Assembly (NCBI RefSeq): GCF_023343835.1 | Contig: NC_064437.1 | Coordinates: 15,619,501 to 15,683,500, forward strand | Direction of reading: 5' to 3' | Origin: Lagopus muta | Taxonomy: Eukaryota > Chordata > Aves > Galliformes > Phasianidae | DNA: 64,000 nt | Shown here: one piece after another, positions 1 through 13,412 of the stretch | Position numbering within the stretch: the stretch's first letter is position 1 | How the letters are laid out: every line of letters begins with the position of its first letter | Notes under the pieces: generated by a model | The model's input: the letters and a program-made list of their open reading frames with translations, nothing else | Told to the model about the DNA's origin: nothing | Databases searched by the model: none | Translations under genes and position numbers: made by a program

Positions 1-1659
1 ATGTTAGGAATATGCAAAGAAAAGCAAGGCTACTTGTCATACAATGAAAATGACTTCTGTCACTGTTCCATGCCAGAAACATAGAAAGAAAAAATATATA
101 TTTATGTAACTTATCTCCTTTCCAGAATTTTTTACGTTGTGTTGCAAACAAAATATTTTTAAAAGAGCAGAAAATGATTTATTATGCTACCATAAACCTA
201 TTGGCAGCCTGGCATTATAGTCTGATAAAGACTGGTGCATTCATCCCTGATTAGCCTGTTATCATTTTAAATAAAATACTAGAATAGTTCTACATTTCTA
301 AACAGATCTTTGTCACCATTTCAGTATTTCTACAGGAAGGAATAGTATAAAGGAACCCAAAATAATGTAAGGTATTTGGTTAATTAAAAAAGGTTTAGTT
401 ATGCAAGTTTCACCATGTTGCATCTACGCAGAAGTTATTCCATTTTTAGTGAGTACATATAGTTAATACTTGTTCAGTTTTATTTCTTGATTGGTAAAGA
501 GAAGAATGCAAGAAATCCTAGGTTTGATCCAGATCCTAAGAAGGGCAGCTGAAGGGGGCTTTATTTTTCTCTTGATATCTCCAATGTACTACAGGCAGAT
601 AATCCTTTTTCCTTTCTCTTCTTTTACCCTTTTTTCATTCATTATGTATGATGAAGGTTAAAAAAAAAATGAGTAAAATAATATTATGCTCAATATGGGG
701 ACATATACTCAGGCACTGCCTGAGATCATTGTTTTCAATCATTTTTAAATAGTTGATTAACTGAATGAATCAAACACTTGAAGAAAGTAAGTTCTCAGAA
801 TCCCCACTGAATTATGGAGTTTTAGACATATCTTAAGACTGAACTGTCAACACGTTACATCATCGAACAATTTGACTGTCATCCATCAGTCACACTGGAC
901 GAGAACCTCGGCAAATGACTGAAAATATCCGAAGTACCCAAGGATGTATGCTTTTCCTCCAATACTGACACTGTGCACATTGCATTCAGAATTACACCTC
1001 CACAGAATACAGCAGGATTTGTCCCCCTGCATGCAGCAATTCATACAATTAGAAAACATTGAAAAGTCACATTGAAAAGTTGCATTATTTCTCCATGTTT
1101 AGAATATTCCTATGCTGGATGGATACTAAGGTGGATTTATGTCTGCAGGAATCACCTGAGAAAGGTATAGGAAGAAATGGAAATAAGTTACAGTTTTTGT
1201 TACTCAGAGGCAGAAAATCTGTCCAGAACAATTTGTTCTTAATGGCTGTTTTAGCTCAGAAGAGGCCCTGAAGTAAAGAATAAACAAACTGTCAGAGGAA
1301 CAGAGAATAAGTCTCTTAAGATCAGGGTTAAGGTTCATTGGTACAACTGCTCTAAGGCAAAACATTACCACATCTTGGATTAATCCTGGCATGTAGACAA
1401 ATATAAAGGTACAGCAGTAATGCACATGTAGTGCCTTTTCTGTGATTGCTGTGCATGCAGTGCATCCAAAGGCATAATACAAAATGTAATGTCTTGTAAA
1501 AGTGAATTTTTAATTCTAAATATATTGAAACAGAGATTTAGAAATTCAGAAAAATTGATAATAATAAACAAAAGCTAGATAAATATACTCTGTGGTCCCA
1601 GACTTGCATAAACTGTATTACCCTTCTTTAAGCCAAACACAGACTCCAGGCAGAAATCC

Positions 1660-1691
<32 letters not shown>

Positions 1692-4600
1692 GCCAGTTTC
1701 CTGATCTACAATTGGCCTCCAGCTTTTTTCTCCCTCACAAAGCCTCAACATTTTATTTTTTGTTTTAAAAGATTACATTAACACATTTTGACCACCCCAT
1801 GAAGAAAATCAGACGTGCACAGCGCACTTCCATGCTGGAGGATCATGCAGGATTTGGACAATGATACAAAAGCCACTGCACGCTCTCTGGAGTAGTCCGC
1901 CCATGTTTCTCTAAGTGCTATATCATGTTACTGAGCAAACATTTACTTTAGCATCAGTTGTATCAAAGCCCTCCTCCCTTCTCTTTGCTCATAACATCCA
2001 AGAATGCCAAAGTCCAGGGTCTAGCCACATCTTCCCCTCTTACCATTAGAAATACACCTCCACACACTCCTTGCCCTTTCTTGCCACAGGAATTCTCTCT
2101 CCTAGAGCTGGATCAGAACTATCAGTGTGCAGGCTGCAGCCCCAACCCAAGTACTCTGATCCCCATCGCCACCTTCAGAGCTGCCGCTGCCTCTGCTCCA
2201 GACACTGCTGACCATAGAAATTTGGGCACATGAGAGGCAGTGACAAGGCTCCTGCTGAAAGCACAAGGTTCCATACCTGCTCAGTATGAACAGTTTTAGT
2301 TATCACAGCACCTCACCCAATGCTAAAGTCACATTTCACCACATTTCTGATCGGCTGAGGAATGCTCCTAACAGCACAGATTGCAGGGCTGCATACAGCT
2401 GTATGTCTACACTGCTTACCCATCCTCATTTATTTGCTGAGCTGAGCTATGACAGTGAAGGAGAACAAGCAATTGTTCTACCAGCAAGCATCTGATCCCA
2501 GGGAAGCACTGTGTTATCATTTCTCCTCTAATAAGTACTCTATGAAAGGAAGAGTGGTAACAGCCTGAGATTTCTGGACAGTGCCAACTCAGGAAAAGTG
2601 TACTGGTCACTTATGAAGCCTCTCCATTTGCTGATACGCTGCTCACTTCACAGGCTCCTTGGCAGAGGGATGTGGAATATTCCCGAAGGCCTCAACTATT
2701 CATTCTTTTTTCCATTATAGTATTTTAGAAAAGGTTACATTGTCCAGACTTCCTCTAACAGAAGCATAGTTAGAACCAGTTAGATTCCACAACTCTATGA
2801 ACCAGCACTGCTAACAGTCTCTGCCAGGCTAAATTTTAATGCTCTTAAACTGCTGTTAATATAACGTGCCTACAGACACTGCTAGCAAGAGCTGCTGTTG
2901 GAATGCACAGAGAGAGGAGGAAGGAGAAGCAATCCTTGCACAAGCTTTGCATCAAAGTGGATACAGAATGTGGCGTGGCATAGGCTGAAAATGCAGGGCA
3001 GAGTCCTTGGAGAATGGGGGCCTGGAAAAAGGAGTTCATGCTCATGAGATCACTGTGCAGTCCAGTGCCAAGGGCTTGCATTTGCAGTTTGAGAGGCAGC
3101 TTCTTCTCCAGCTTCAGCATCAGCACCAGCATCCGGACACTTGGCTCCAAGCCCTTTCATCCAAGCATTATAATAATGTTACATATTTTGAGCACATGAA
3201 CATACAGATTGTTTTAATTTACTGTGTAAGTATACGAACACACAGATAGTGACCTTAAAGGAGTTTGGCTTTTACTGGTTAGTTAACAACTCAGTTTGTT
3301 TTTAAAATATGTTGCTACAAGAGTTGCACACATGCAAAGAGCCAACGAACAGGTCACTAAGGTTTATTAAACCTGTTAAATATTGCAATCACACAAAACC
3401 TAAAGCCATATTAAGCCTGTAAGACATATGGTCACTTAACATATAAAAATCTCACTTAAACCTATAATCCCATAAAGGCTGTGAAAAATTAACTGATGTC
3501 CAAATAGGAAAATATAATCACAAATTGATTGAAGTTGTTAAAACCATGACAGCCTCCCTCAGAAATTCTCACCCTGCATACTGTTACTTCTCATACCCAC
3601 CCCACTAATGAATGCTCATCTCTGCTCTTAAAAAACCCGACTCCTTGCAATATCCTGTATGAAAATATTTCTGCCTACAGGCTCAGCAATTTGTCAAGCC
3701 CCAGTCTAACTGGTGATCCTGATTTTGCTGGTATTCAAATGGAATTCTTTAAAAGTGTCCATTTTTCAGCAAATAGGCACTTGATGTCCTAAAAACATAG
3801 TGCTACATGAGTTTTCTCATTGCTATAAAGCAAACAGAGACAGCACTGTGGCACCTGTCTGCACGTTATGCAGAGAAATACACTCCCTGTACCAACTTAC
3901 AGATGCATGTGCCACACTACTCCAAAGAAAGATGGCCAAATTATTCCTTCTCAGATGATGAAACATATATAAGCTGTAAATAGCTTTATAATTCTAAGGA
4001 TAAAAAAAAAAAAATAAACAATAGAGATGTACACAACAAGCATTTCCTCCTTTCACATTCTCTTTACTTGGGCAGAAACTACTCCTTATGCTACAATAAT
4101 TCTGCTTCTGGTATCAGAAAGGTTGCTACAAATTGTTCCTGCTCTTCTGCACCACAGTGGCTTCCTAACTGCATCTGTGCTGACTTGGAACTTGAACACC
4201 ATTTTGAAATCTCTCCTTGAAGTTTATTATCATGTAGAAAAACTGGCTTTCTTTTTTTTTCAATCTCATATTATCTGAGTTCTCTCTCTTGTTATAAATA
4301 TCACAAGGTATTCAAATGTCACCTCATCATATGTTGAATTTCTGAGTAGGGACATCACGTCCCTATTTGCACGTCGAACCAACAATATGATACAAAAAGC
4401 CAAGGCTCAAGCCAGTGAGCCACTGATATCAATTACCTTGAAACAAACAGAAAAACCTTTCTCCAGTTCTGAGCTGACATCTACTGGTAGAATGTTGCAA
4501 CAGTGCAGGAATCTGGAAATGCACAGCAAGCCATTTCAGGAAGGATCTCCAAGTGGTACTTGGTGAAAAGCTCTGGGGTTGAAAAGGATAAGAGATCCAA

Positions 4601-6440
4601 AAAGTATGTATTTTATGCAGTCTTGCTCCAAGTATAGTCCTATCAGGCAAAGCAAATGGCTGCTAGTGTAACTCTTCAAGTTTTGTATTTCAGGCTTAAC
4701 TCAGAATTTTCTTAATGTGAAGACTGTTGAAATTCATTTTAAACAGATTTGTTAGCTTGGATCACAAGGGGGTATAAACACATAATAGCCTGCAATCGTG
4801 TTAGAGCAGTTCAAAAAGATCCTAGGTCTCAGCTGAGGCTCAGTAATTAATAACACGCACATCCTCCTAGCCAGCTGCAACACAGAGTCAGCCCAGTTTG
4901 CATAAAGACACAACTGAAGTGGGTTTAAAATTCAACTCATGCTGAAATAAACCACTACTAAATCAGAAAAAGATTGTTCTCTCTGGGACTTGTACCAGTG
5001 CAAGAACACTCCTTCAACAAAATCTTCTTAATTCAGTATGCAGATGAAGCTGCAGATGCATCTTTTCCAACCTCAATTTCTCCATAGTATAACAAAGAGA
5101 CTGGAAGAGTGGGGAACATCCAACTCTTTTGATATACATGAAAGTGGTACTCAGATTCTTTGGAGGGAACCTTATGATGGCAACAGTGCCACATGTAACA
5201 TTTTAAATAACAAACTAGATCCCTAATTTATGACCAAATACTCAGAATTTTATCACGTGCTGCTGCTTTAGGCAAATATTAGAAAACTTAGTAGAAAAGA
5301 AACAAGTCCCTTTCTGATATATTCAAAGGAAAAAAGATGAAATTCGGACTCAGTATGCTGTTTTGTTTCTCCTGTTCTTTGCACCCCAGTTGGTTCTGGT
5401 AGCCAAACCGCACATAAATTTAGCACTAATATCGAGCATCATTATCTTGGGGAATGCAAGACTATACTGAACAACCCAATCCTTTTCCCTTGACAATCCA
5501 TTTAAATCACTAGTTCTGAAAAGGATGCTGAAAAGTTGGATCTAATATTTTTACATATTAGAAGAGCTCCCTTTTCAAAGTCAGTGGAATTTCTAGAGTT
5601 TGCATTATTTTTCCATTCTCTCAGTATACCTAAGGGCCATGGGATGGGGAAAAAAACTGTTGTGTACTTGTACAAAATTATGTGTTAAAGTCTTATTCAG
5701 GGAAGAATGCACAACAGCCTTCTGCTACCTGAGGGTTTATTTTCCTGTGCAGTTTAACAAACGTTTTCACAAGATACCCTCCCTTTCAAGCACAGATGCA
5801 GTCTCAGCGCAGATTTCCAGCACTGCTAGAAGAAGAGAAGCAAGCTGGCCATTCGAAGTGAATGTCTGATCAGACAGAAATGACTGTGAAGAGGAATTGT
5901 AATCAGGCATGGGAGTAAGAGCAAAGGAAGAACTTGGAAGATAAGGGGTAAGCAGACGTCCCTTAAGAGCCCAACAAACACTGAGGCCAGGCAGGAAGCA
6001 AGGCAGCCAGTTGGACACAATTGTTTTGGGTAAGATGAAGTATCAGAAAACATCTCAAGGCAAAAAAGATTAGCAAGATGAGCAGAGACCAGGACAGCAG
6101 CAGCAGAAGTAAGAGGAATATCTCACTGGTTGACTGCCAGAACTAATTTACTCAGACATAATAAAAGAGTTTGGAAATTAATTTTCAGAGAAATATATGT
6201 TTGCCAGCTCCATCATCTCATAACATGTCATACGGTCCAAACCAAGATCATTCTGCAGTGGTGCCTTGGTTGGACACTTGCTGAAGGCTGAGTTAACAAA
6301 GTGTGAGATGTCTGTAGCAAGTGACACCACTCTAAATGGTGAAAGAAACAATAAAGGGCAACAAGACTGATTTCTAGGATGGACGAATTCTTCTTAACAA
6401 GTTTTCCATACCTGGTATAGCTTTGTGTGTATTTTCCCAG
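1..6440. other. Intergenic, AT-rich, no gene recognised
   Basis: No exon, domain or RNA gene could be recognised on either strand. The open frames here are short, carry no known motif and lack matching splice sites. The only clear local structure is a 27-base A run at 1665-1691. By human gene order the neighbour to the left should be TGFBR3, but none of its exons is visible. A distal BRDT promoter could lie here without a recognisable signature. Confidence 0.6.
1665..1691 (+). repeat. Homopolymer A tract (27 A)
   Basis: An uninterrupted run of 27 A. It could be slippage or the tail of an old retrocopy. The 200 bases upstream show no recognisable coding or repeat sequence, so the retrocopy idea is unsupported. 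Confidence 0.9.
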
Positions 6441-7025
6441 TGTCATGTTTTTGGCTGGGATGGAGTTAATTTTCTTTGTAAAGGCTCATACGATGCCATG
6501 TTTTGGATTTTGATGAGAATAATGGTGATAACACACCAATGTTTTTAGCTGTTGTAGAGCAGTGCTTACATTAAGCCAAGGACTTTTCAGCTTCTCACGC
6601 TATCCTGCCAGCGAGGAGCTGGGGGTGAACAAGTAACTGGGAGGGGACAGGACCAGGACTGCTGCCCCAGACTGGCCAAAGGGACACCATATGATGCTGT
6701 GCTCAGCAATAAAAGCTGAGGTGAAAGAAGAAGGAGGAGGACATTCGGAGTGACGGCGTTTATCTTCCCGAGACACTGTTACATGTGATGAGCCCTGCTT
6801 TCCTGGAAGTATCTGAACACCTGCCTGCTGATGGGAAGTAGCAAGTGAATTCCTTGTTTTCCTTTGCTTGTGTGTGCAGCTTTTGCTTTGCTTCATATAC
6901 TGTCTTTACCTCAACCAACGAGTTCTCACACTCTTACCTTTCTGATTCTCTCCCCTATCCCATCTAGGGAGAGCGAGCAAGCAGCTGTGCAATATCTAGC
7001 TGCCTGCCAGAGTTAAACCACAACA
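6441..7025 (+). mobile_element. Solo ERV-L-type LTR
   Basis: About 585 bp that begins TG and ends CA, with blocks I recognise from avian ERV-L LTRs: a start resembling TTTGGCTGGGATGGAGTTAA, a central stretch around ACTGGCCAAAGGGACA, and an end AGTTAAACCACAACA. An AATAAA lies at 6708-6713, where the LTR promoter or poly(A) region is expected. No gag, pol or env sequence flanks it, so it looks like a solo LTR left by recombination. The 5-bp flanks (CCCAG and CGTGA) do not match, so either the ends are slightly misplaced or the target duplication has decayed. Family assignment is from memory of the consensus. Confidence 0.75.
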
Positions 7026-7146
7026 CGTGAGTACTCTGGCATAGCAACTCATACTAATGTAGCCTTACACATAACTGTGAAAATGATTCAATGAGTTAAA
7101 CAAACAGCATAGGGGAATAATCTTTGGTGCATCCTCGCTTTGAATG

Positions 7147-7630
7147 TTGTGTGCATTTCTGGACTCCGTAATATAAAGTGGGTATTAAGGTCCAGGGGAT
7201 GGTAACAAAGCTGATAAAAGGGTTGGAGGGCATATCCTGTGAGGAGAAGCTGAGGACACTTGGGTTGTCTAATTACGAGAAGAGAATTCTGAGAGGTGAC
7301 CTCATGGCACTCTGTGGCTTCCTGAGCAGGGGAAATGGAGCAGGAAAGGTCAGACTCTGCTCCCTGAATGCAAAGGAATGGCACAACGCTGCACCAGGGG
7401 AGGTTCAGACTGGACATTAGGAAAAACTGCTTTACTATAGGGGTGGTCAAACATAGGTACAGGCTTCCTGGAGAGGTGGTTTTGCCACAAGCCTGTCAGT
7501 GTTCAAAAGGCATATGGAAAATGCTCTCAATAAGATTCTTCAAGTTTTAGTTAGGCAAGAAGTGCTTAGGTAGTTGGATTTTATGATGACTGTATGTTAC
7601 TTCCAATTGAAATATTCTATTCTATTCTAT
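7147..7630 (+). mobile_element. CR1 LINE, 5'-truncated 3' end
   Basis: This is the 3' end of a CR1 non-LTR retrotransposon on the + strand. Recognisable parts are the last portion of ORF2 (peptides like KLIKGLEGISCEEKLRTLGL and LRGDLMALCGFL, 7200-7320), the conserved 3' UTR, and the terminal short repeat (ATTCT repeated, 7613-7630). It is diverged and 5'-truncated, as most CR1 copies are. The reading frame is broken relative to intact ORF2, so it is not active. Confidence 0.88.
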
Positions 7631-10600
7631 ACTGCCTCTTTTGAGGTAGTAGAGTTATTCCAAATTAATAGTGGTATCTGAGAGCTGAAATTGACATATA
7701 AATTAATACACTAGTCATAATTTTCAGTTTTTCTGTCTTGCTGTAATCAAGAGTTGACTTCCATAATTATCTTCTGTGTGTGGGGAGCTTTGGTCCCCTT
7801 TGCTGTTTCCCAATGTTTCTGAAGTATTTGATACTTGTGTGGTTATGTGTGCTGTTGCAGTATTCACACTGTGAAGTGGTACTTTAAATATTCACTGGGA
7901 GAATAAAACGAACATGCTGTAAGTGATCACTTTAGGGAAATACCATTCAGTTATAATGAAGTATTCATTCACAAGGTTTCAATTTTGTTTGCATTTGGCA
8001 TGTTATGAGGCTGACTGAACAGCCTCAGAGCAACAGCCAGAAACACGAAGTATATATCAATGTGGAGAGAGGGATGGGAAGAAAGTAACAGTTGGAAATT
8101 TGATTCATAAATGATCTTGTCTTACACATCCCCACAGCCCATACAATTCTGCAAATGCTTGCCCTTGTTTGTGTTCTGTTCCAGAGACAATATTCCTGCA
8201 ATGCATTCATATGTGCATCAGCACCTCCAGTGTTGTTTCCAAACTAATATTAGGAAGTAATAAAACAGTAGCTCAGACATCATCTCATGAAACCCTATTC
8301 AGAACAGATTTAGTGGTCACAATGCAGAGATCTGCCACGGAACGACTATTTAAGCGCTCCCCCCAGTGTACTGCTTCCAGGGAAGAACTTTCCATACACA
8401 GGAAAATGTATGACAGATAGGAAGACTATAGGCAGATGCTGGCTTCTTAACTTCTCTATCATCTCACTTTATATGCAGGGATAAAGGAGGATTCTTTTTA
8501 GCATAGGCAATGACGAAAATACAGCTTTTTTCTTTTTCCACTTGGTATTTTCATGCTACTGGAAAGATAAGGTTCCATTTTTAAGAACTTAATTCTGGCC
8601 CAGATGTATTACCTTCCTTATCACAAAGGATCTGATGTTTTAAATTGCTATTTAACATTGCCGCGGACTAGATAAAAGCATGATAGCCTCCATGCTTCTA
8701 AATCAGACTGTCTCTTTAATTAAAAATCCACATACCACTATAATCACTAGCCTTTCTCCACAGGACTGATTTCCTGACACCTTCTTCCTGTTCTACTTTC
8801 CTGCAGTCAGGGATCTTACCCCCCAGTTTCATATTAATTGCACATTCAGCAGCAAAGCTGCATTGTGCATATGACGAGGTAAACTGTCATGCTACATTCC
8901 ACTGAAATGCTACTCCATCTCAGCCATTCCATCAGCCCTATAAAAACTGATAGTCTGGAACTGGTCAGATACCATAATTTCTCACCTAAATGGATGGTGT
9001 TATGACTGTTTTGGAAATAGGTACCGGGTGAGGACAGAAGCATGAAGGTAACCTCTTCTTTCTACTTTTATTGGCCTTTTCTCCTCTCTCCCTTTGGGAA
9101 AACTGCTGAATGCACTGTGACCCAGAGCCAGACAGAGCCAGAGTTTGTAGCAAGCACTGCAACTGCAGAACCAGTGAAAAATACTACAATATTTTCCAAG
9201 GTCTTTTGGTTGCTTTTATTTGTTTCTCAAAATATTATATTTAAATTAAACAAAAATATCCCAATCCATTCTCTTCTCAGCTTATTTTAACATCAGATAC
9301 GTGCCAGACAGAAAAACTGAATTTTAAAGAAAATCTCTTAGTGATTACTAACCAAACTAACATAGTTTTCAAACACAGTGTTGCCACACTCATGAAGTTC
9401 TTCACAGAACAAAGACAGATTCAAAGAAAGTTAAGCAATTGCAAATTGGAAACTAAAGAGAAAAATCTAAGAGAACAAACAAGTACATTCAAGAAACAGC
9501 AGCTTCTCTTTTCTTTTGCCACTATTAGAACGTATACCAGAACCTTTTCCATCTCACTGTTTGCTATAGCAACATTATATAACGTATTTACTTTTAAAAG
9601 TCAGTAAAGAATCAGGAAAGCATAGGAAGGTATGAATATTATGGAGCGCTTAAACAGATATGTTACTTCTGCATCCCTGTTCTACCATAGCCTTATGTGA
9701 ATCAGAATAACCAATAAAACACCTTATTTTTAAGCTTTAGTCTGCAAACCACAACTAGCTTAAGTAGAATCATCCATATTTTTATATCCCTCCACCTTAT
9801 TTTATTGATAATCTAGTATGTGAGTATGGTATAAAGAAAAACGACTGGTGTCTTATGCCTTAACAGCTGCTCTCGTTTTATACAAATAGCTTCCCAAATA
9901 GAATCGATCATAGACTAGGGTTACAGGTGTGTAGCTGTGTTGCTGACTAAACCAGAGGACTGAGTAGATTATAAAAACTTTTCTGTTCATTCTTTTAAAG
10001 CTCTGTTCTTCCTTCTTCCCTTTGGTGGGGAGGCACTAAGTTCTGACTTTCCTAAAACTGAGGTAAAAATGATATCGTCTGTTCTGAGGGTAGCAATTCA
10101 GCTTTGAGTGATCTGAGGTCTATAAGATAGACTGATTATGACAGAAGACGTAAGTCAGTGGTTTTTGTGACTCTAAAACCAATAAAATGGTGCTTTATTG
10201 ATAGATATATGGGGATTGTTGTCTTCCTGAAGGCAAATTTTGTTGCTTAGAGTAAGGAGGCTATGCTTAGTTCTATGTGGCTATAGTATGTTAAAATAAG
10301 AGGTTTTCTTCAATACTTGTTTATAGTGATTTTGATGAGATAATTGACTATTAGCTAACCAAAAAGCTGTTAGAAAAGCTTTGAATGTTATTATTCAGTA
10401 GGTAGGATGCTAATGCTTATCTGAGCTGCTGCTTCTGACTAGGATGATATGTGTTCTACTTCAGTAGACATAATATTGAACTAAAGCAAGGGAAAAGCAT
10501 TTTTTTTTCTTTTCCAGCAAGTTAGCTAATGCTCTTTCTCAGAGATCTATCAGAGGTAACAAATATTATTTTCTTTAGAAAAAAACAACAACAAACTCAG

Positions 10601-11004
10601 AAGAAGCTTGAAGTTTAGCTTACTTCTAATGTGGTTCTTAGAAGATACGGTGTCTTGCTAAAAACATTAATTTCCATAGTGATATAATACATAAAAGCTT
10701 TCTACTCTTAAACTGTATTGTAGGGCTAAAACCCTTCAAATTAGTCCTAAAAGAGATATGCAAGCTTTCTCAGAGATTGCTGACTTTGGGGCCTGCCTTT
10801 GCACCTCAAGAATGCACAGGGTTGTGAAAGGGAGGTTTGAAATCAAACTACCTAGCTGGCTACAATCTCATCACACTCTTGCTTTAAAATACAAACTCAA
10901 ATTTTACTTTTAACCAGTGTGTTATGTGACCAAAGTGAAGAGGGGTGAATACAGGAAGAGGTGATTCAAGTATAAAGCCTTGTCTCTCCTTTAGACAATG
11001 CAGT
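7631..11004. other. Intergenic, no gene recognised
   Basis: About 3.4 kb between two CR1 copies. No exon, RNA gene or repeat family was recognised. The longest open frames are under 100 codons and show no family features. Confidence 0.6.
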
Positions 11005-11675
11005 CACAGAATCACAGAATTGTAGGGGTTGGAAGGGACCTCCAGAGATCATCGAGTCCAACCCCCCTGCCAAAGCAGGTTCCCTACAGTAGGTCGCACA
11101 GGTAGGCATCCAGGCAGGTCTTGAACATCTCCAGAGAAGGAGACTCCACCACCTCCCTGGGCAGCCTGTTCCAGTGCTCCGTCACCTCACTGTAAAGAAG
11201 TTCTTGCGCATGTTTGTGCGGAACTTCCTGTGCTGCAGTTTCTGGCCGTTTCCCCTTGTCCTGTCTCCACTGACCACTGAAAAGAGTCCGGCCTCACCAT
11301 TCTGCCCCCCACACCTTAGATATTTATAGACCTGGATCAGGTCCCCTCTCAGTCTCCTTTTCTCAAGGCTGAACAGACCCAGTTCCCTCAGCCTTTCCTC
11401 ATAGGGGAGATGCTCCAGGCCCTTCACCATCTTCGTGGCCCTCCGCTGGACTCTTTCCAAGAGATCCCTGTCTTTTTTGTACTGGGGAGCTCAGAACTGG
11501 ACGCAGTACTCCAGATGAGGTCTTACCAGGGCAGAGTAGAGGGGGAGGATCACCTCCCTCAACCTGCTGGCCACGCTCTTTTTAATGCAGCCCAGGATGC
11601 CATTGGCCCTCTTGGCCACAAGGGCACACTGCTGGCTCATGGCAAACCTGTCGTCCACCAGGACGACAGCCAGTC
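11005..11675 (-). mobile_element. CR1 LINE 3' fragment, minus strand
   Basis: The + strand begins with CACAGAATCACAGAAT, the complement of the CR1 3' terminus, and runs into the complement of the end of ORF2. On the minus strand, codons from about 11640 down to 11182 read as the conserved ORF2 tail ([20 protein letters not shown], then [13 protein letters not shown]). It is less diverged than the copy at 7147, hence probably younger. It is 5'-truncated near 11675. The open frame in it belongs to the retrotransposon, not to a host gene. Confidence 0.93.
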
Positions 11676-12106
11676 TTGGCTCTTCTGTTGGGATAGAAGT
11701 TAGATTCTACACTATAAATTAAGGTGAAAAAAGCCAGGCACCTGGGCCCAAGACATTATATGTATTATGTATGCAAAGCCCTGATGCTTTGGTTTCCTTT
11801 TACTTTGATACCAATACCATTAATTGAAAGATACCTGCATTCTGTAAATGATGAGACTGAACACATGGGGGAGAAATGAGAACATATCTTCAGCTTCAAG
11901 AGCTGTTAAAGGCTTGCTTTTAAATGCAGAAATAAGAGCAAAGATGGAAGTATGTAACATGTAATGTCTCACAGAGTGTTACAATTGTAAGGGGGGAACA
12001 TAAGACTGTATCCTAGGAGTGTGCTGATTACAGTAGCTATTTAGTTACTTAAGACTTCTTCAAAACTTCCATGAAATACTTCACGCAATGATCAAATCAG
12101 ACTCTG

Positions 12107-12150
12107 TGTTTTTTGTTTTTTGTTTTTTTGTTTTGTTTTGTTTTGTTTTT
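12107..12150 (+). repeat. T-rich simple repeat, (TTTTG)n-like
   Basis: A run of T broken by single G, including four consecutive TTTTG units. Simple-sequence DNA with no gene content. Confidence 0.9.
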
Positions 12151-12487
12151 AGCAGAAAGAGGGACAGCTAGAGAGTAGAGTAACACTTGATTTAATGAAT
12201 GAACAAAAAGCAACTGTTGCCTGGATAAAACAAGTGCTAATCTTAACATATGAGAAGTGGCCTTAATGCAGGGAGGGAAACCAGACTCTTAGCTTAGTGT
12301 CTGGAACACAGTGGTGGACTACGAGAACAGATAGGAACAGGAAATCATGTAATCATGTCTAGGTCTTGCTTAGCCTGCTACTGGTGTTATCCAATCTAAA
12401 ACACGGCCTCCCTGTCCTTCTTGTGCACCTTCTTGTGCACCTCCATATTCCAGCATAGTAACAATTATCATAGCTGCTTATTGCAGT

Positions 12488-12648
12488 TTTCTCTCTTTTT
12501 TTTTTTCTTTCTTTTTTTTTTTTAAATAACATAAAAGGAAGGGTGGGGAAGTTAATCTTTCATAATCCTGTCATATACAATAAAGCCAATGCACACTGGC
12601 AAAAACAAAAAAAAAGAAAGAAAAGAAAAAAAAAAAGAAAAAAAGAGT
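12488..12648. repeat. Pyrimidine tract and facing purine tract
   Basis: A C/T-only stretch (about 12488-12523) is followed some 77 bases later by an A/G-dominated stretch (about 12600-12648). The two are roughly complementary and could pair as a long imperfect hairpin. Both are low complexity. Confidence 0.75.
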
Positions 12649-13167
12649 TGCTTTTCAGGCTTGTGTAGATGTACACTTCACAGACTGTACTTTTAAGATA
12701 AAATGTTTTATTGGTGGTGACAGGACTTTTCTGAGGTGAGTTTGGCAGAGATGCATGAAGAAGGTAATGCATAGGTGTTACTTTGTGCTAGATGAGACTT
12801 GTGTACTCTGTAAAGCTGATTCTTAGGTCAACCTTTTCTGTAAGACTCCATCTGTTGAGGTGAGGATGTAGAGAATGCCTTCCTAGACTTTGATCGATGA
12901 ACCCCTGAGGCAGCTTATTCCCAGGGAAATCTTGTAGAACTCAGCAAGCCTTTTTTAATCCTTTTCAAATGTAACTGTTTATAACTTAAAGAACTGAACG
13001 TGGTAATTCAACACATCCAACTGGATGCTGTAAAACAAGTATGTTTCTGTTAAATCATAACTGTGTGTCTGTAACTCTATCGCTGACAACTCACAAACAG
13101 AATATGAACACACCAAGTGGCAGTGGATCTAGATGTCTTTACTGAATAGCAATTTTCCTCCCTTCAG

Positions 13168-13412
13168 GTTAGATGTGTAATGAAGATCTTGGAACAAGTG
13201 GATGTATGTTCTTGCTGAAGATGTCTCTTCCAAGCCAGCGTCATTGTCTTATTACTAATCCTCCTCCACCAGAATACATAAACAGCAAAAATAGTGGGTG
13301 TCAAACAAACCAACTTCAGTACTTACAGAGAGTGGTCATGAAAGCCATGTGGCGACACAACTTTTCCTGGCCATTTCATCAACCTGTAGACGCAGCAGCA
13401 CTGAATCTTCCT
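13168..13412 (+). CDS. BRDT: BRDT coding exon 1: start and first part of BD1
   Basis: The acceptor CCTTCAG at 13167 shows that an untranslated exon lies upstream. Coding starts at 13221 and gives residues 1-64, including the WPF shelf at 50-52. Donor GTAAGG. In-frame ATGs at 13173 and 13206 could add 16 or 5 residues but have T at -3. Confidence 0.93.

Noticed and set aside
7088-7450. 120-codon minus-strand ORF
   Set aside because: Antisense shadow of the CR1 copy at 7147-7630.
11182-11460. 92-codon minus-strand ORF with a confident protein-like sequence
   Set aside because: It is the tail of CR1 ORF2 inside the element at 11005-11675, not a host gene.
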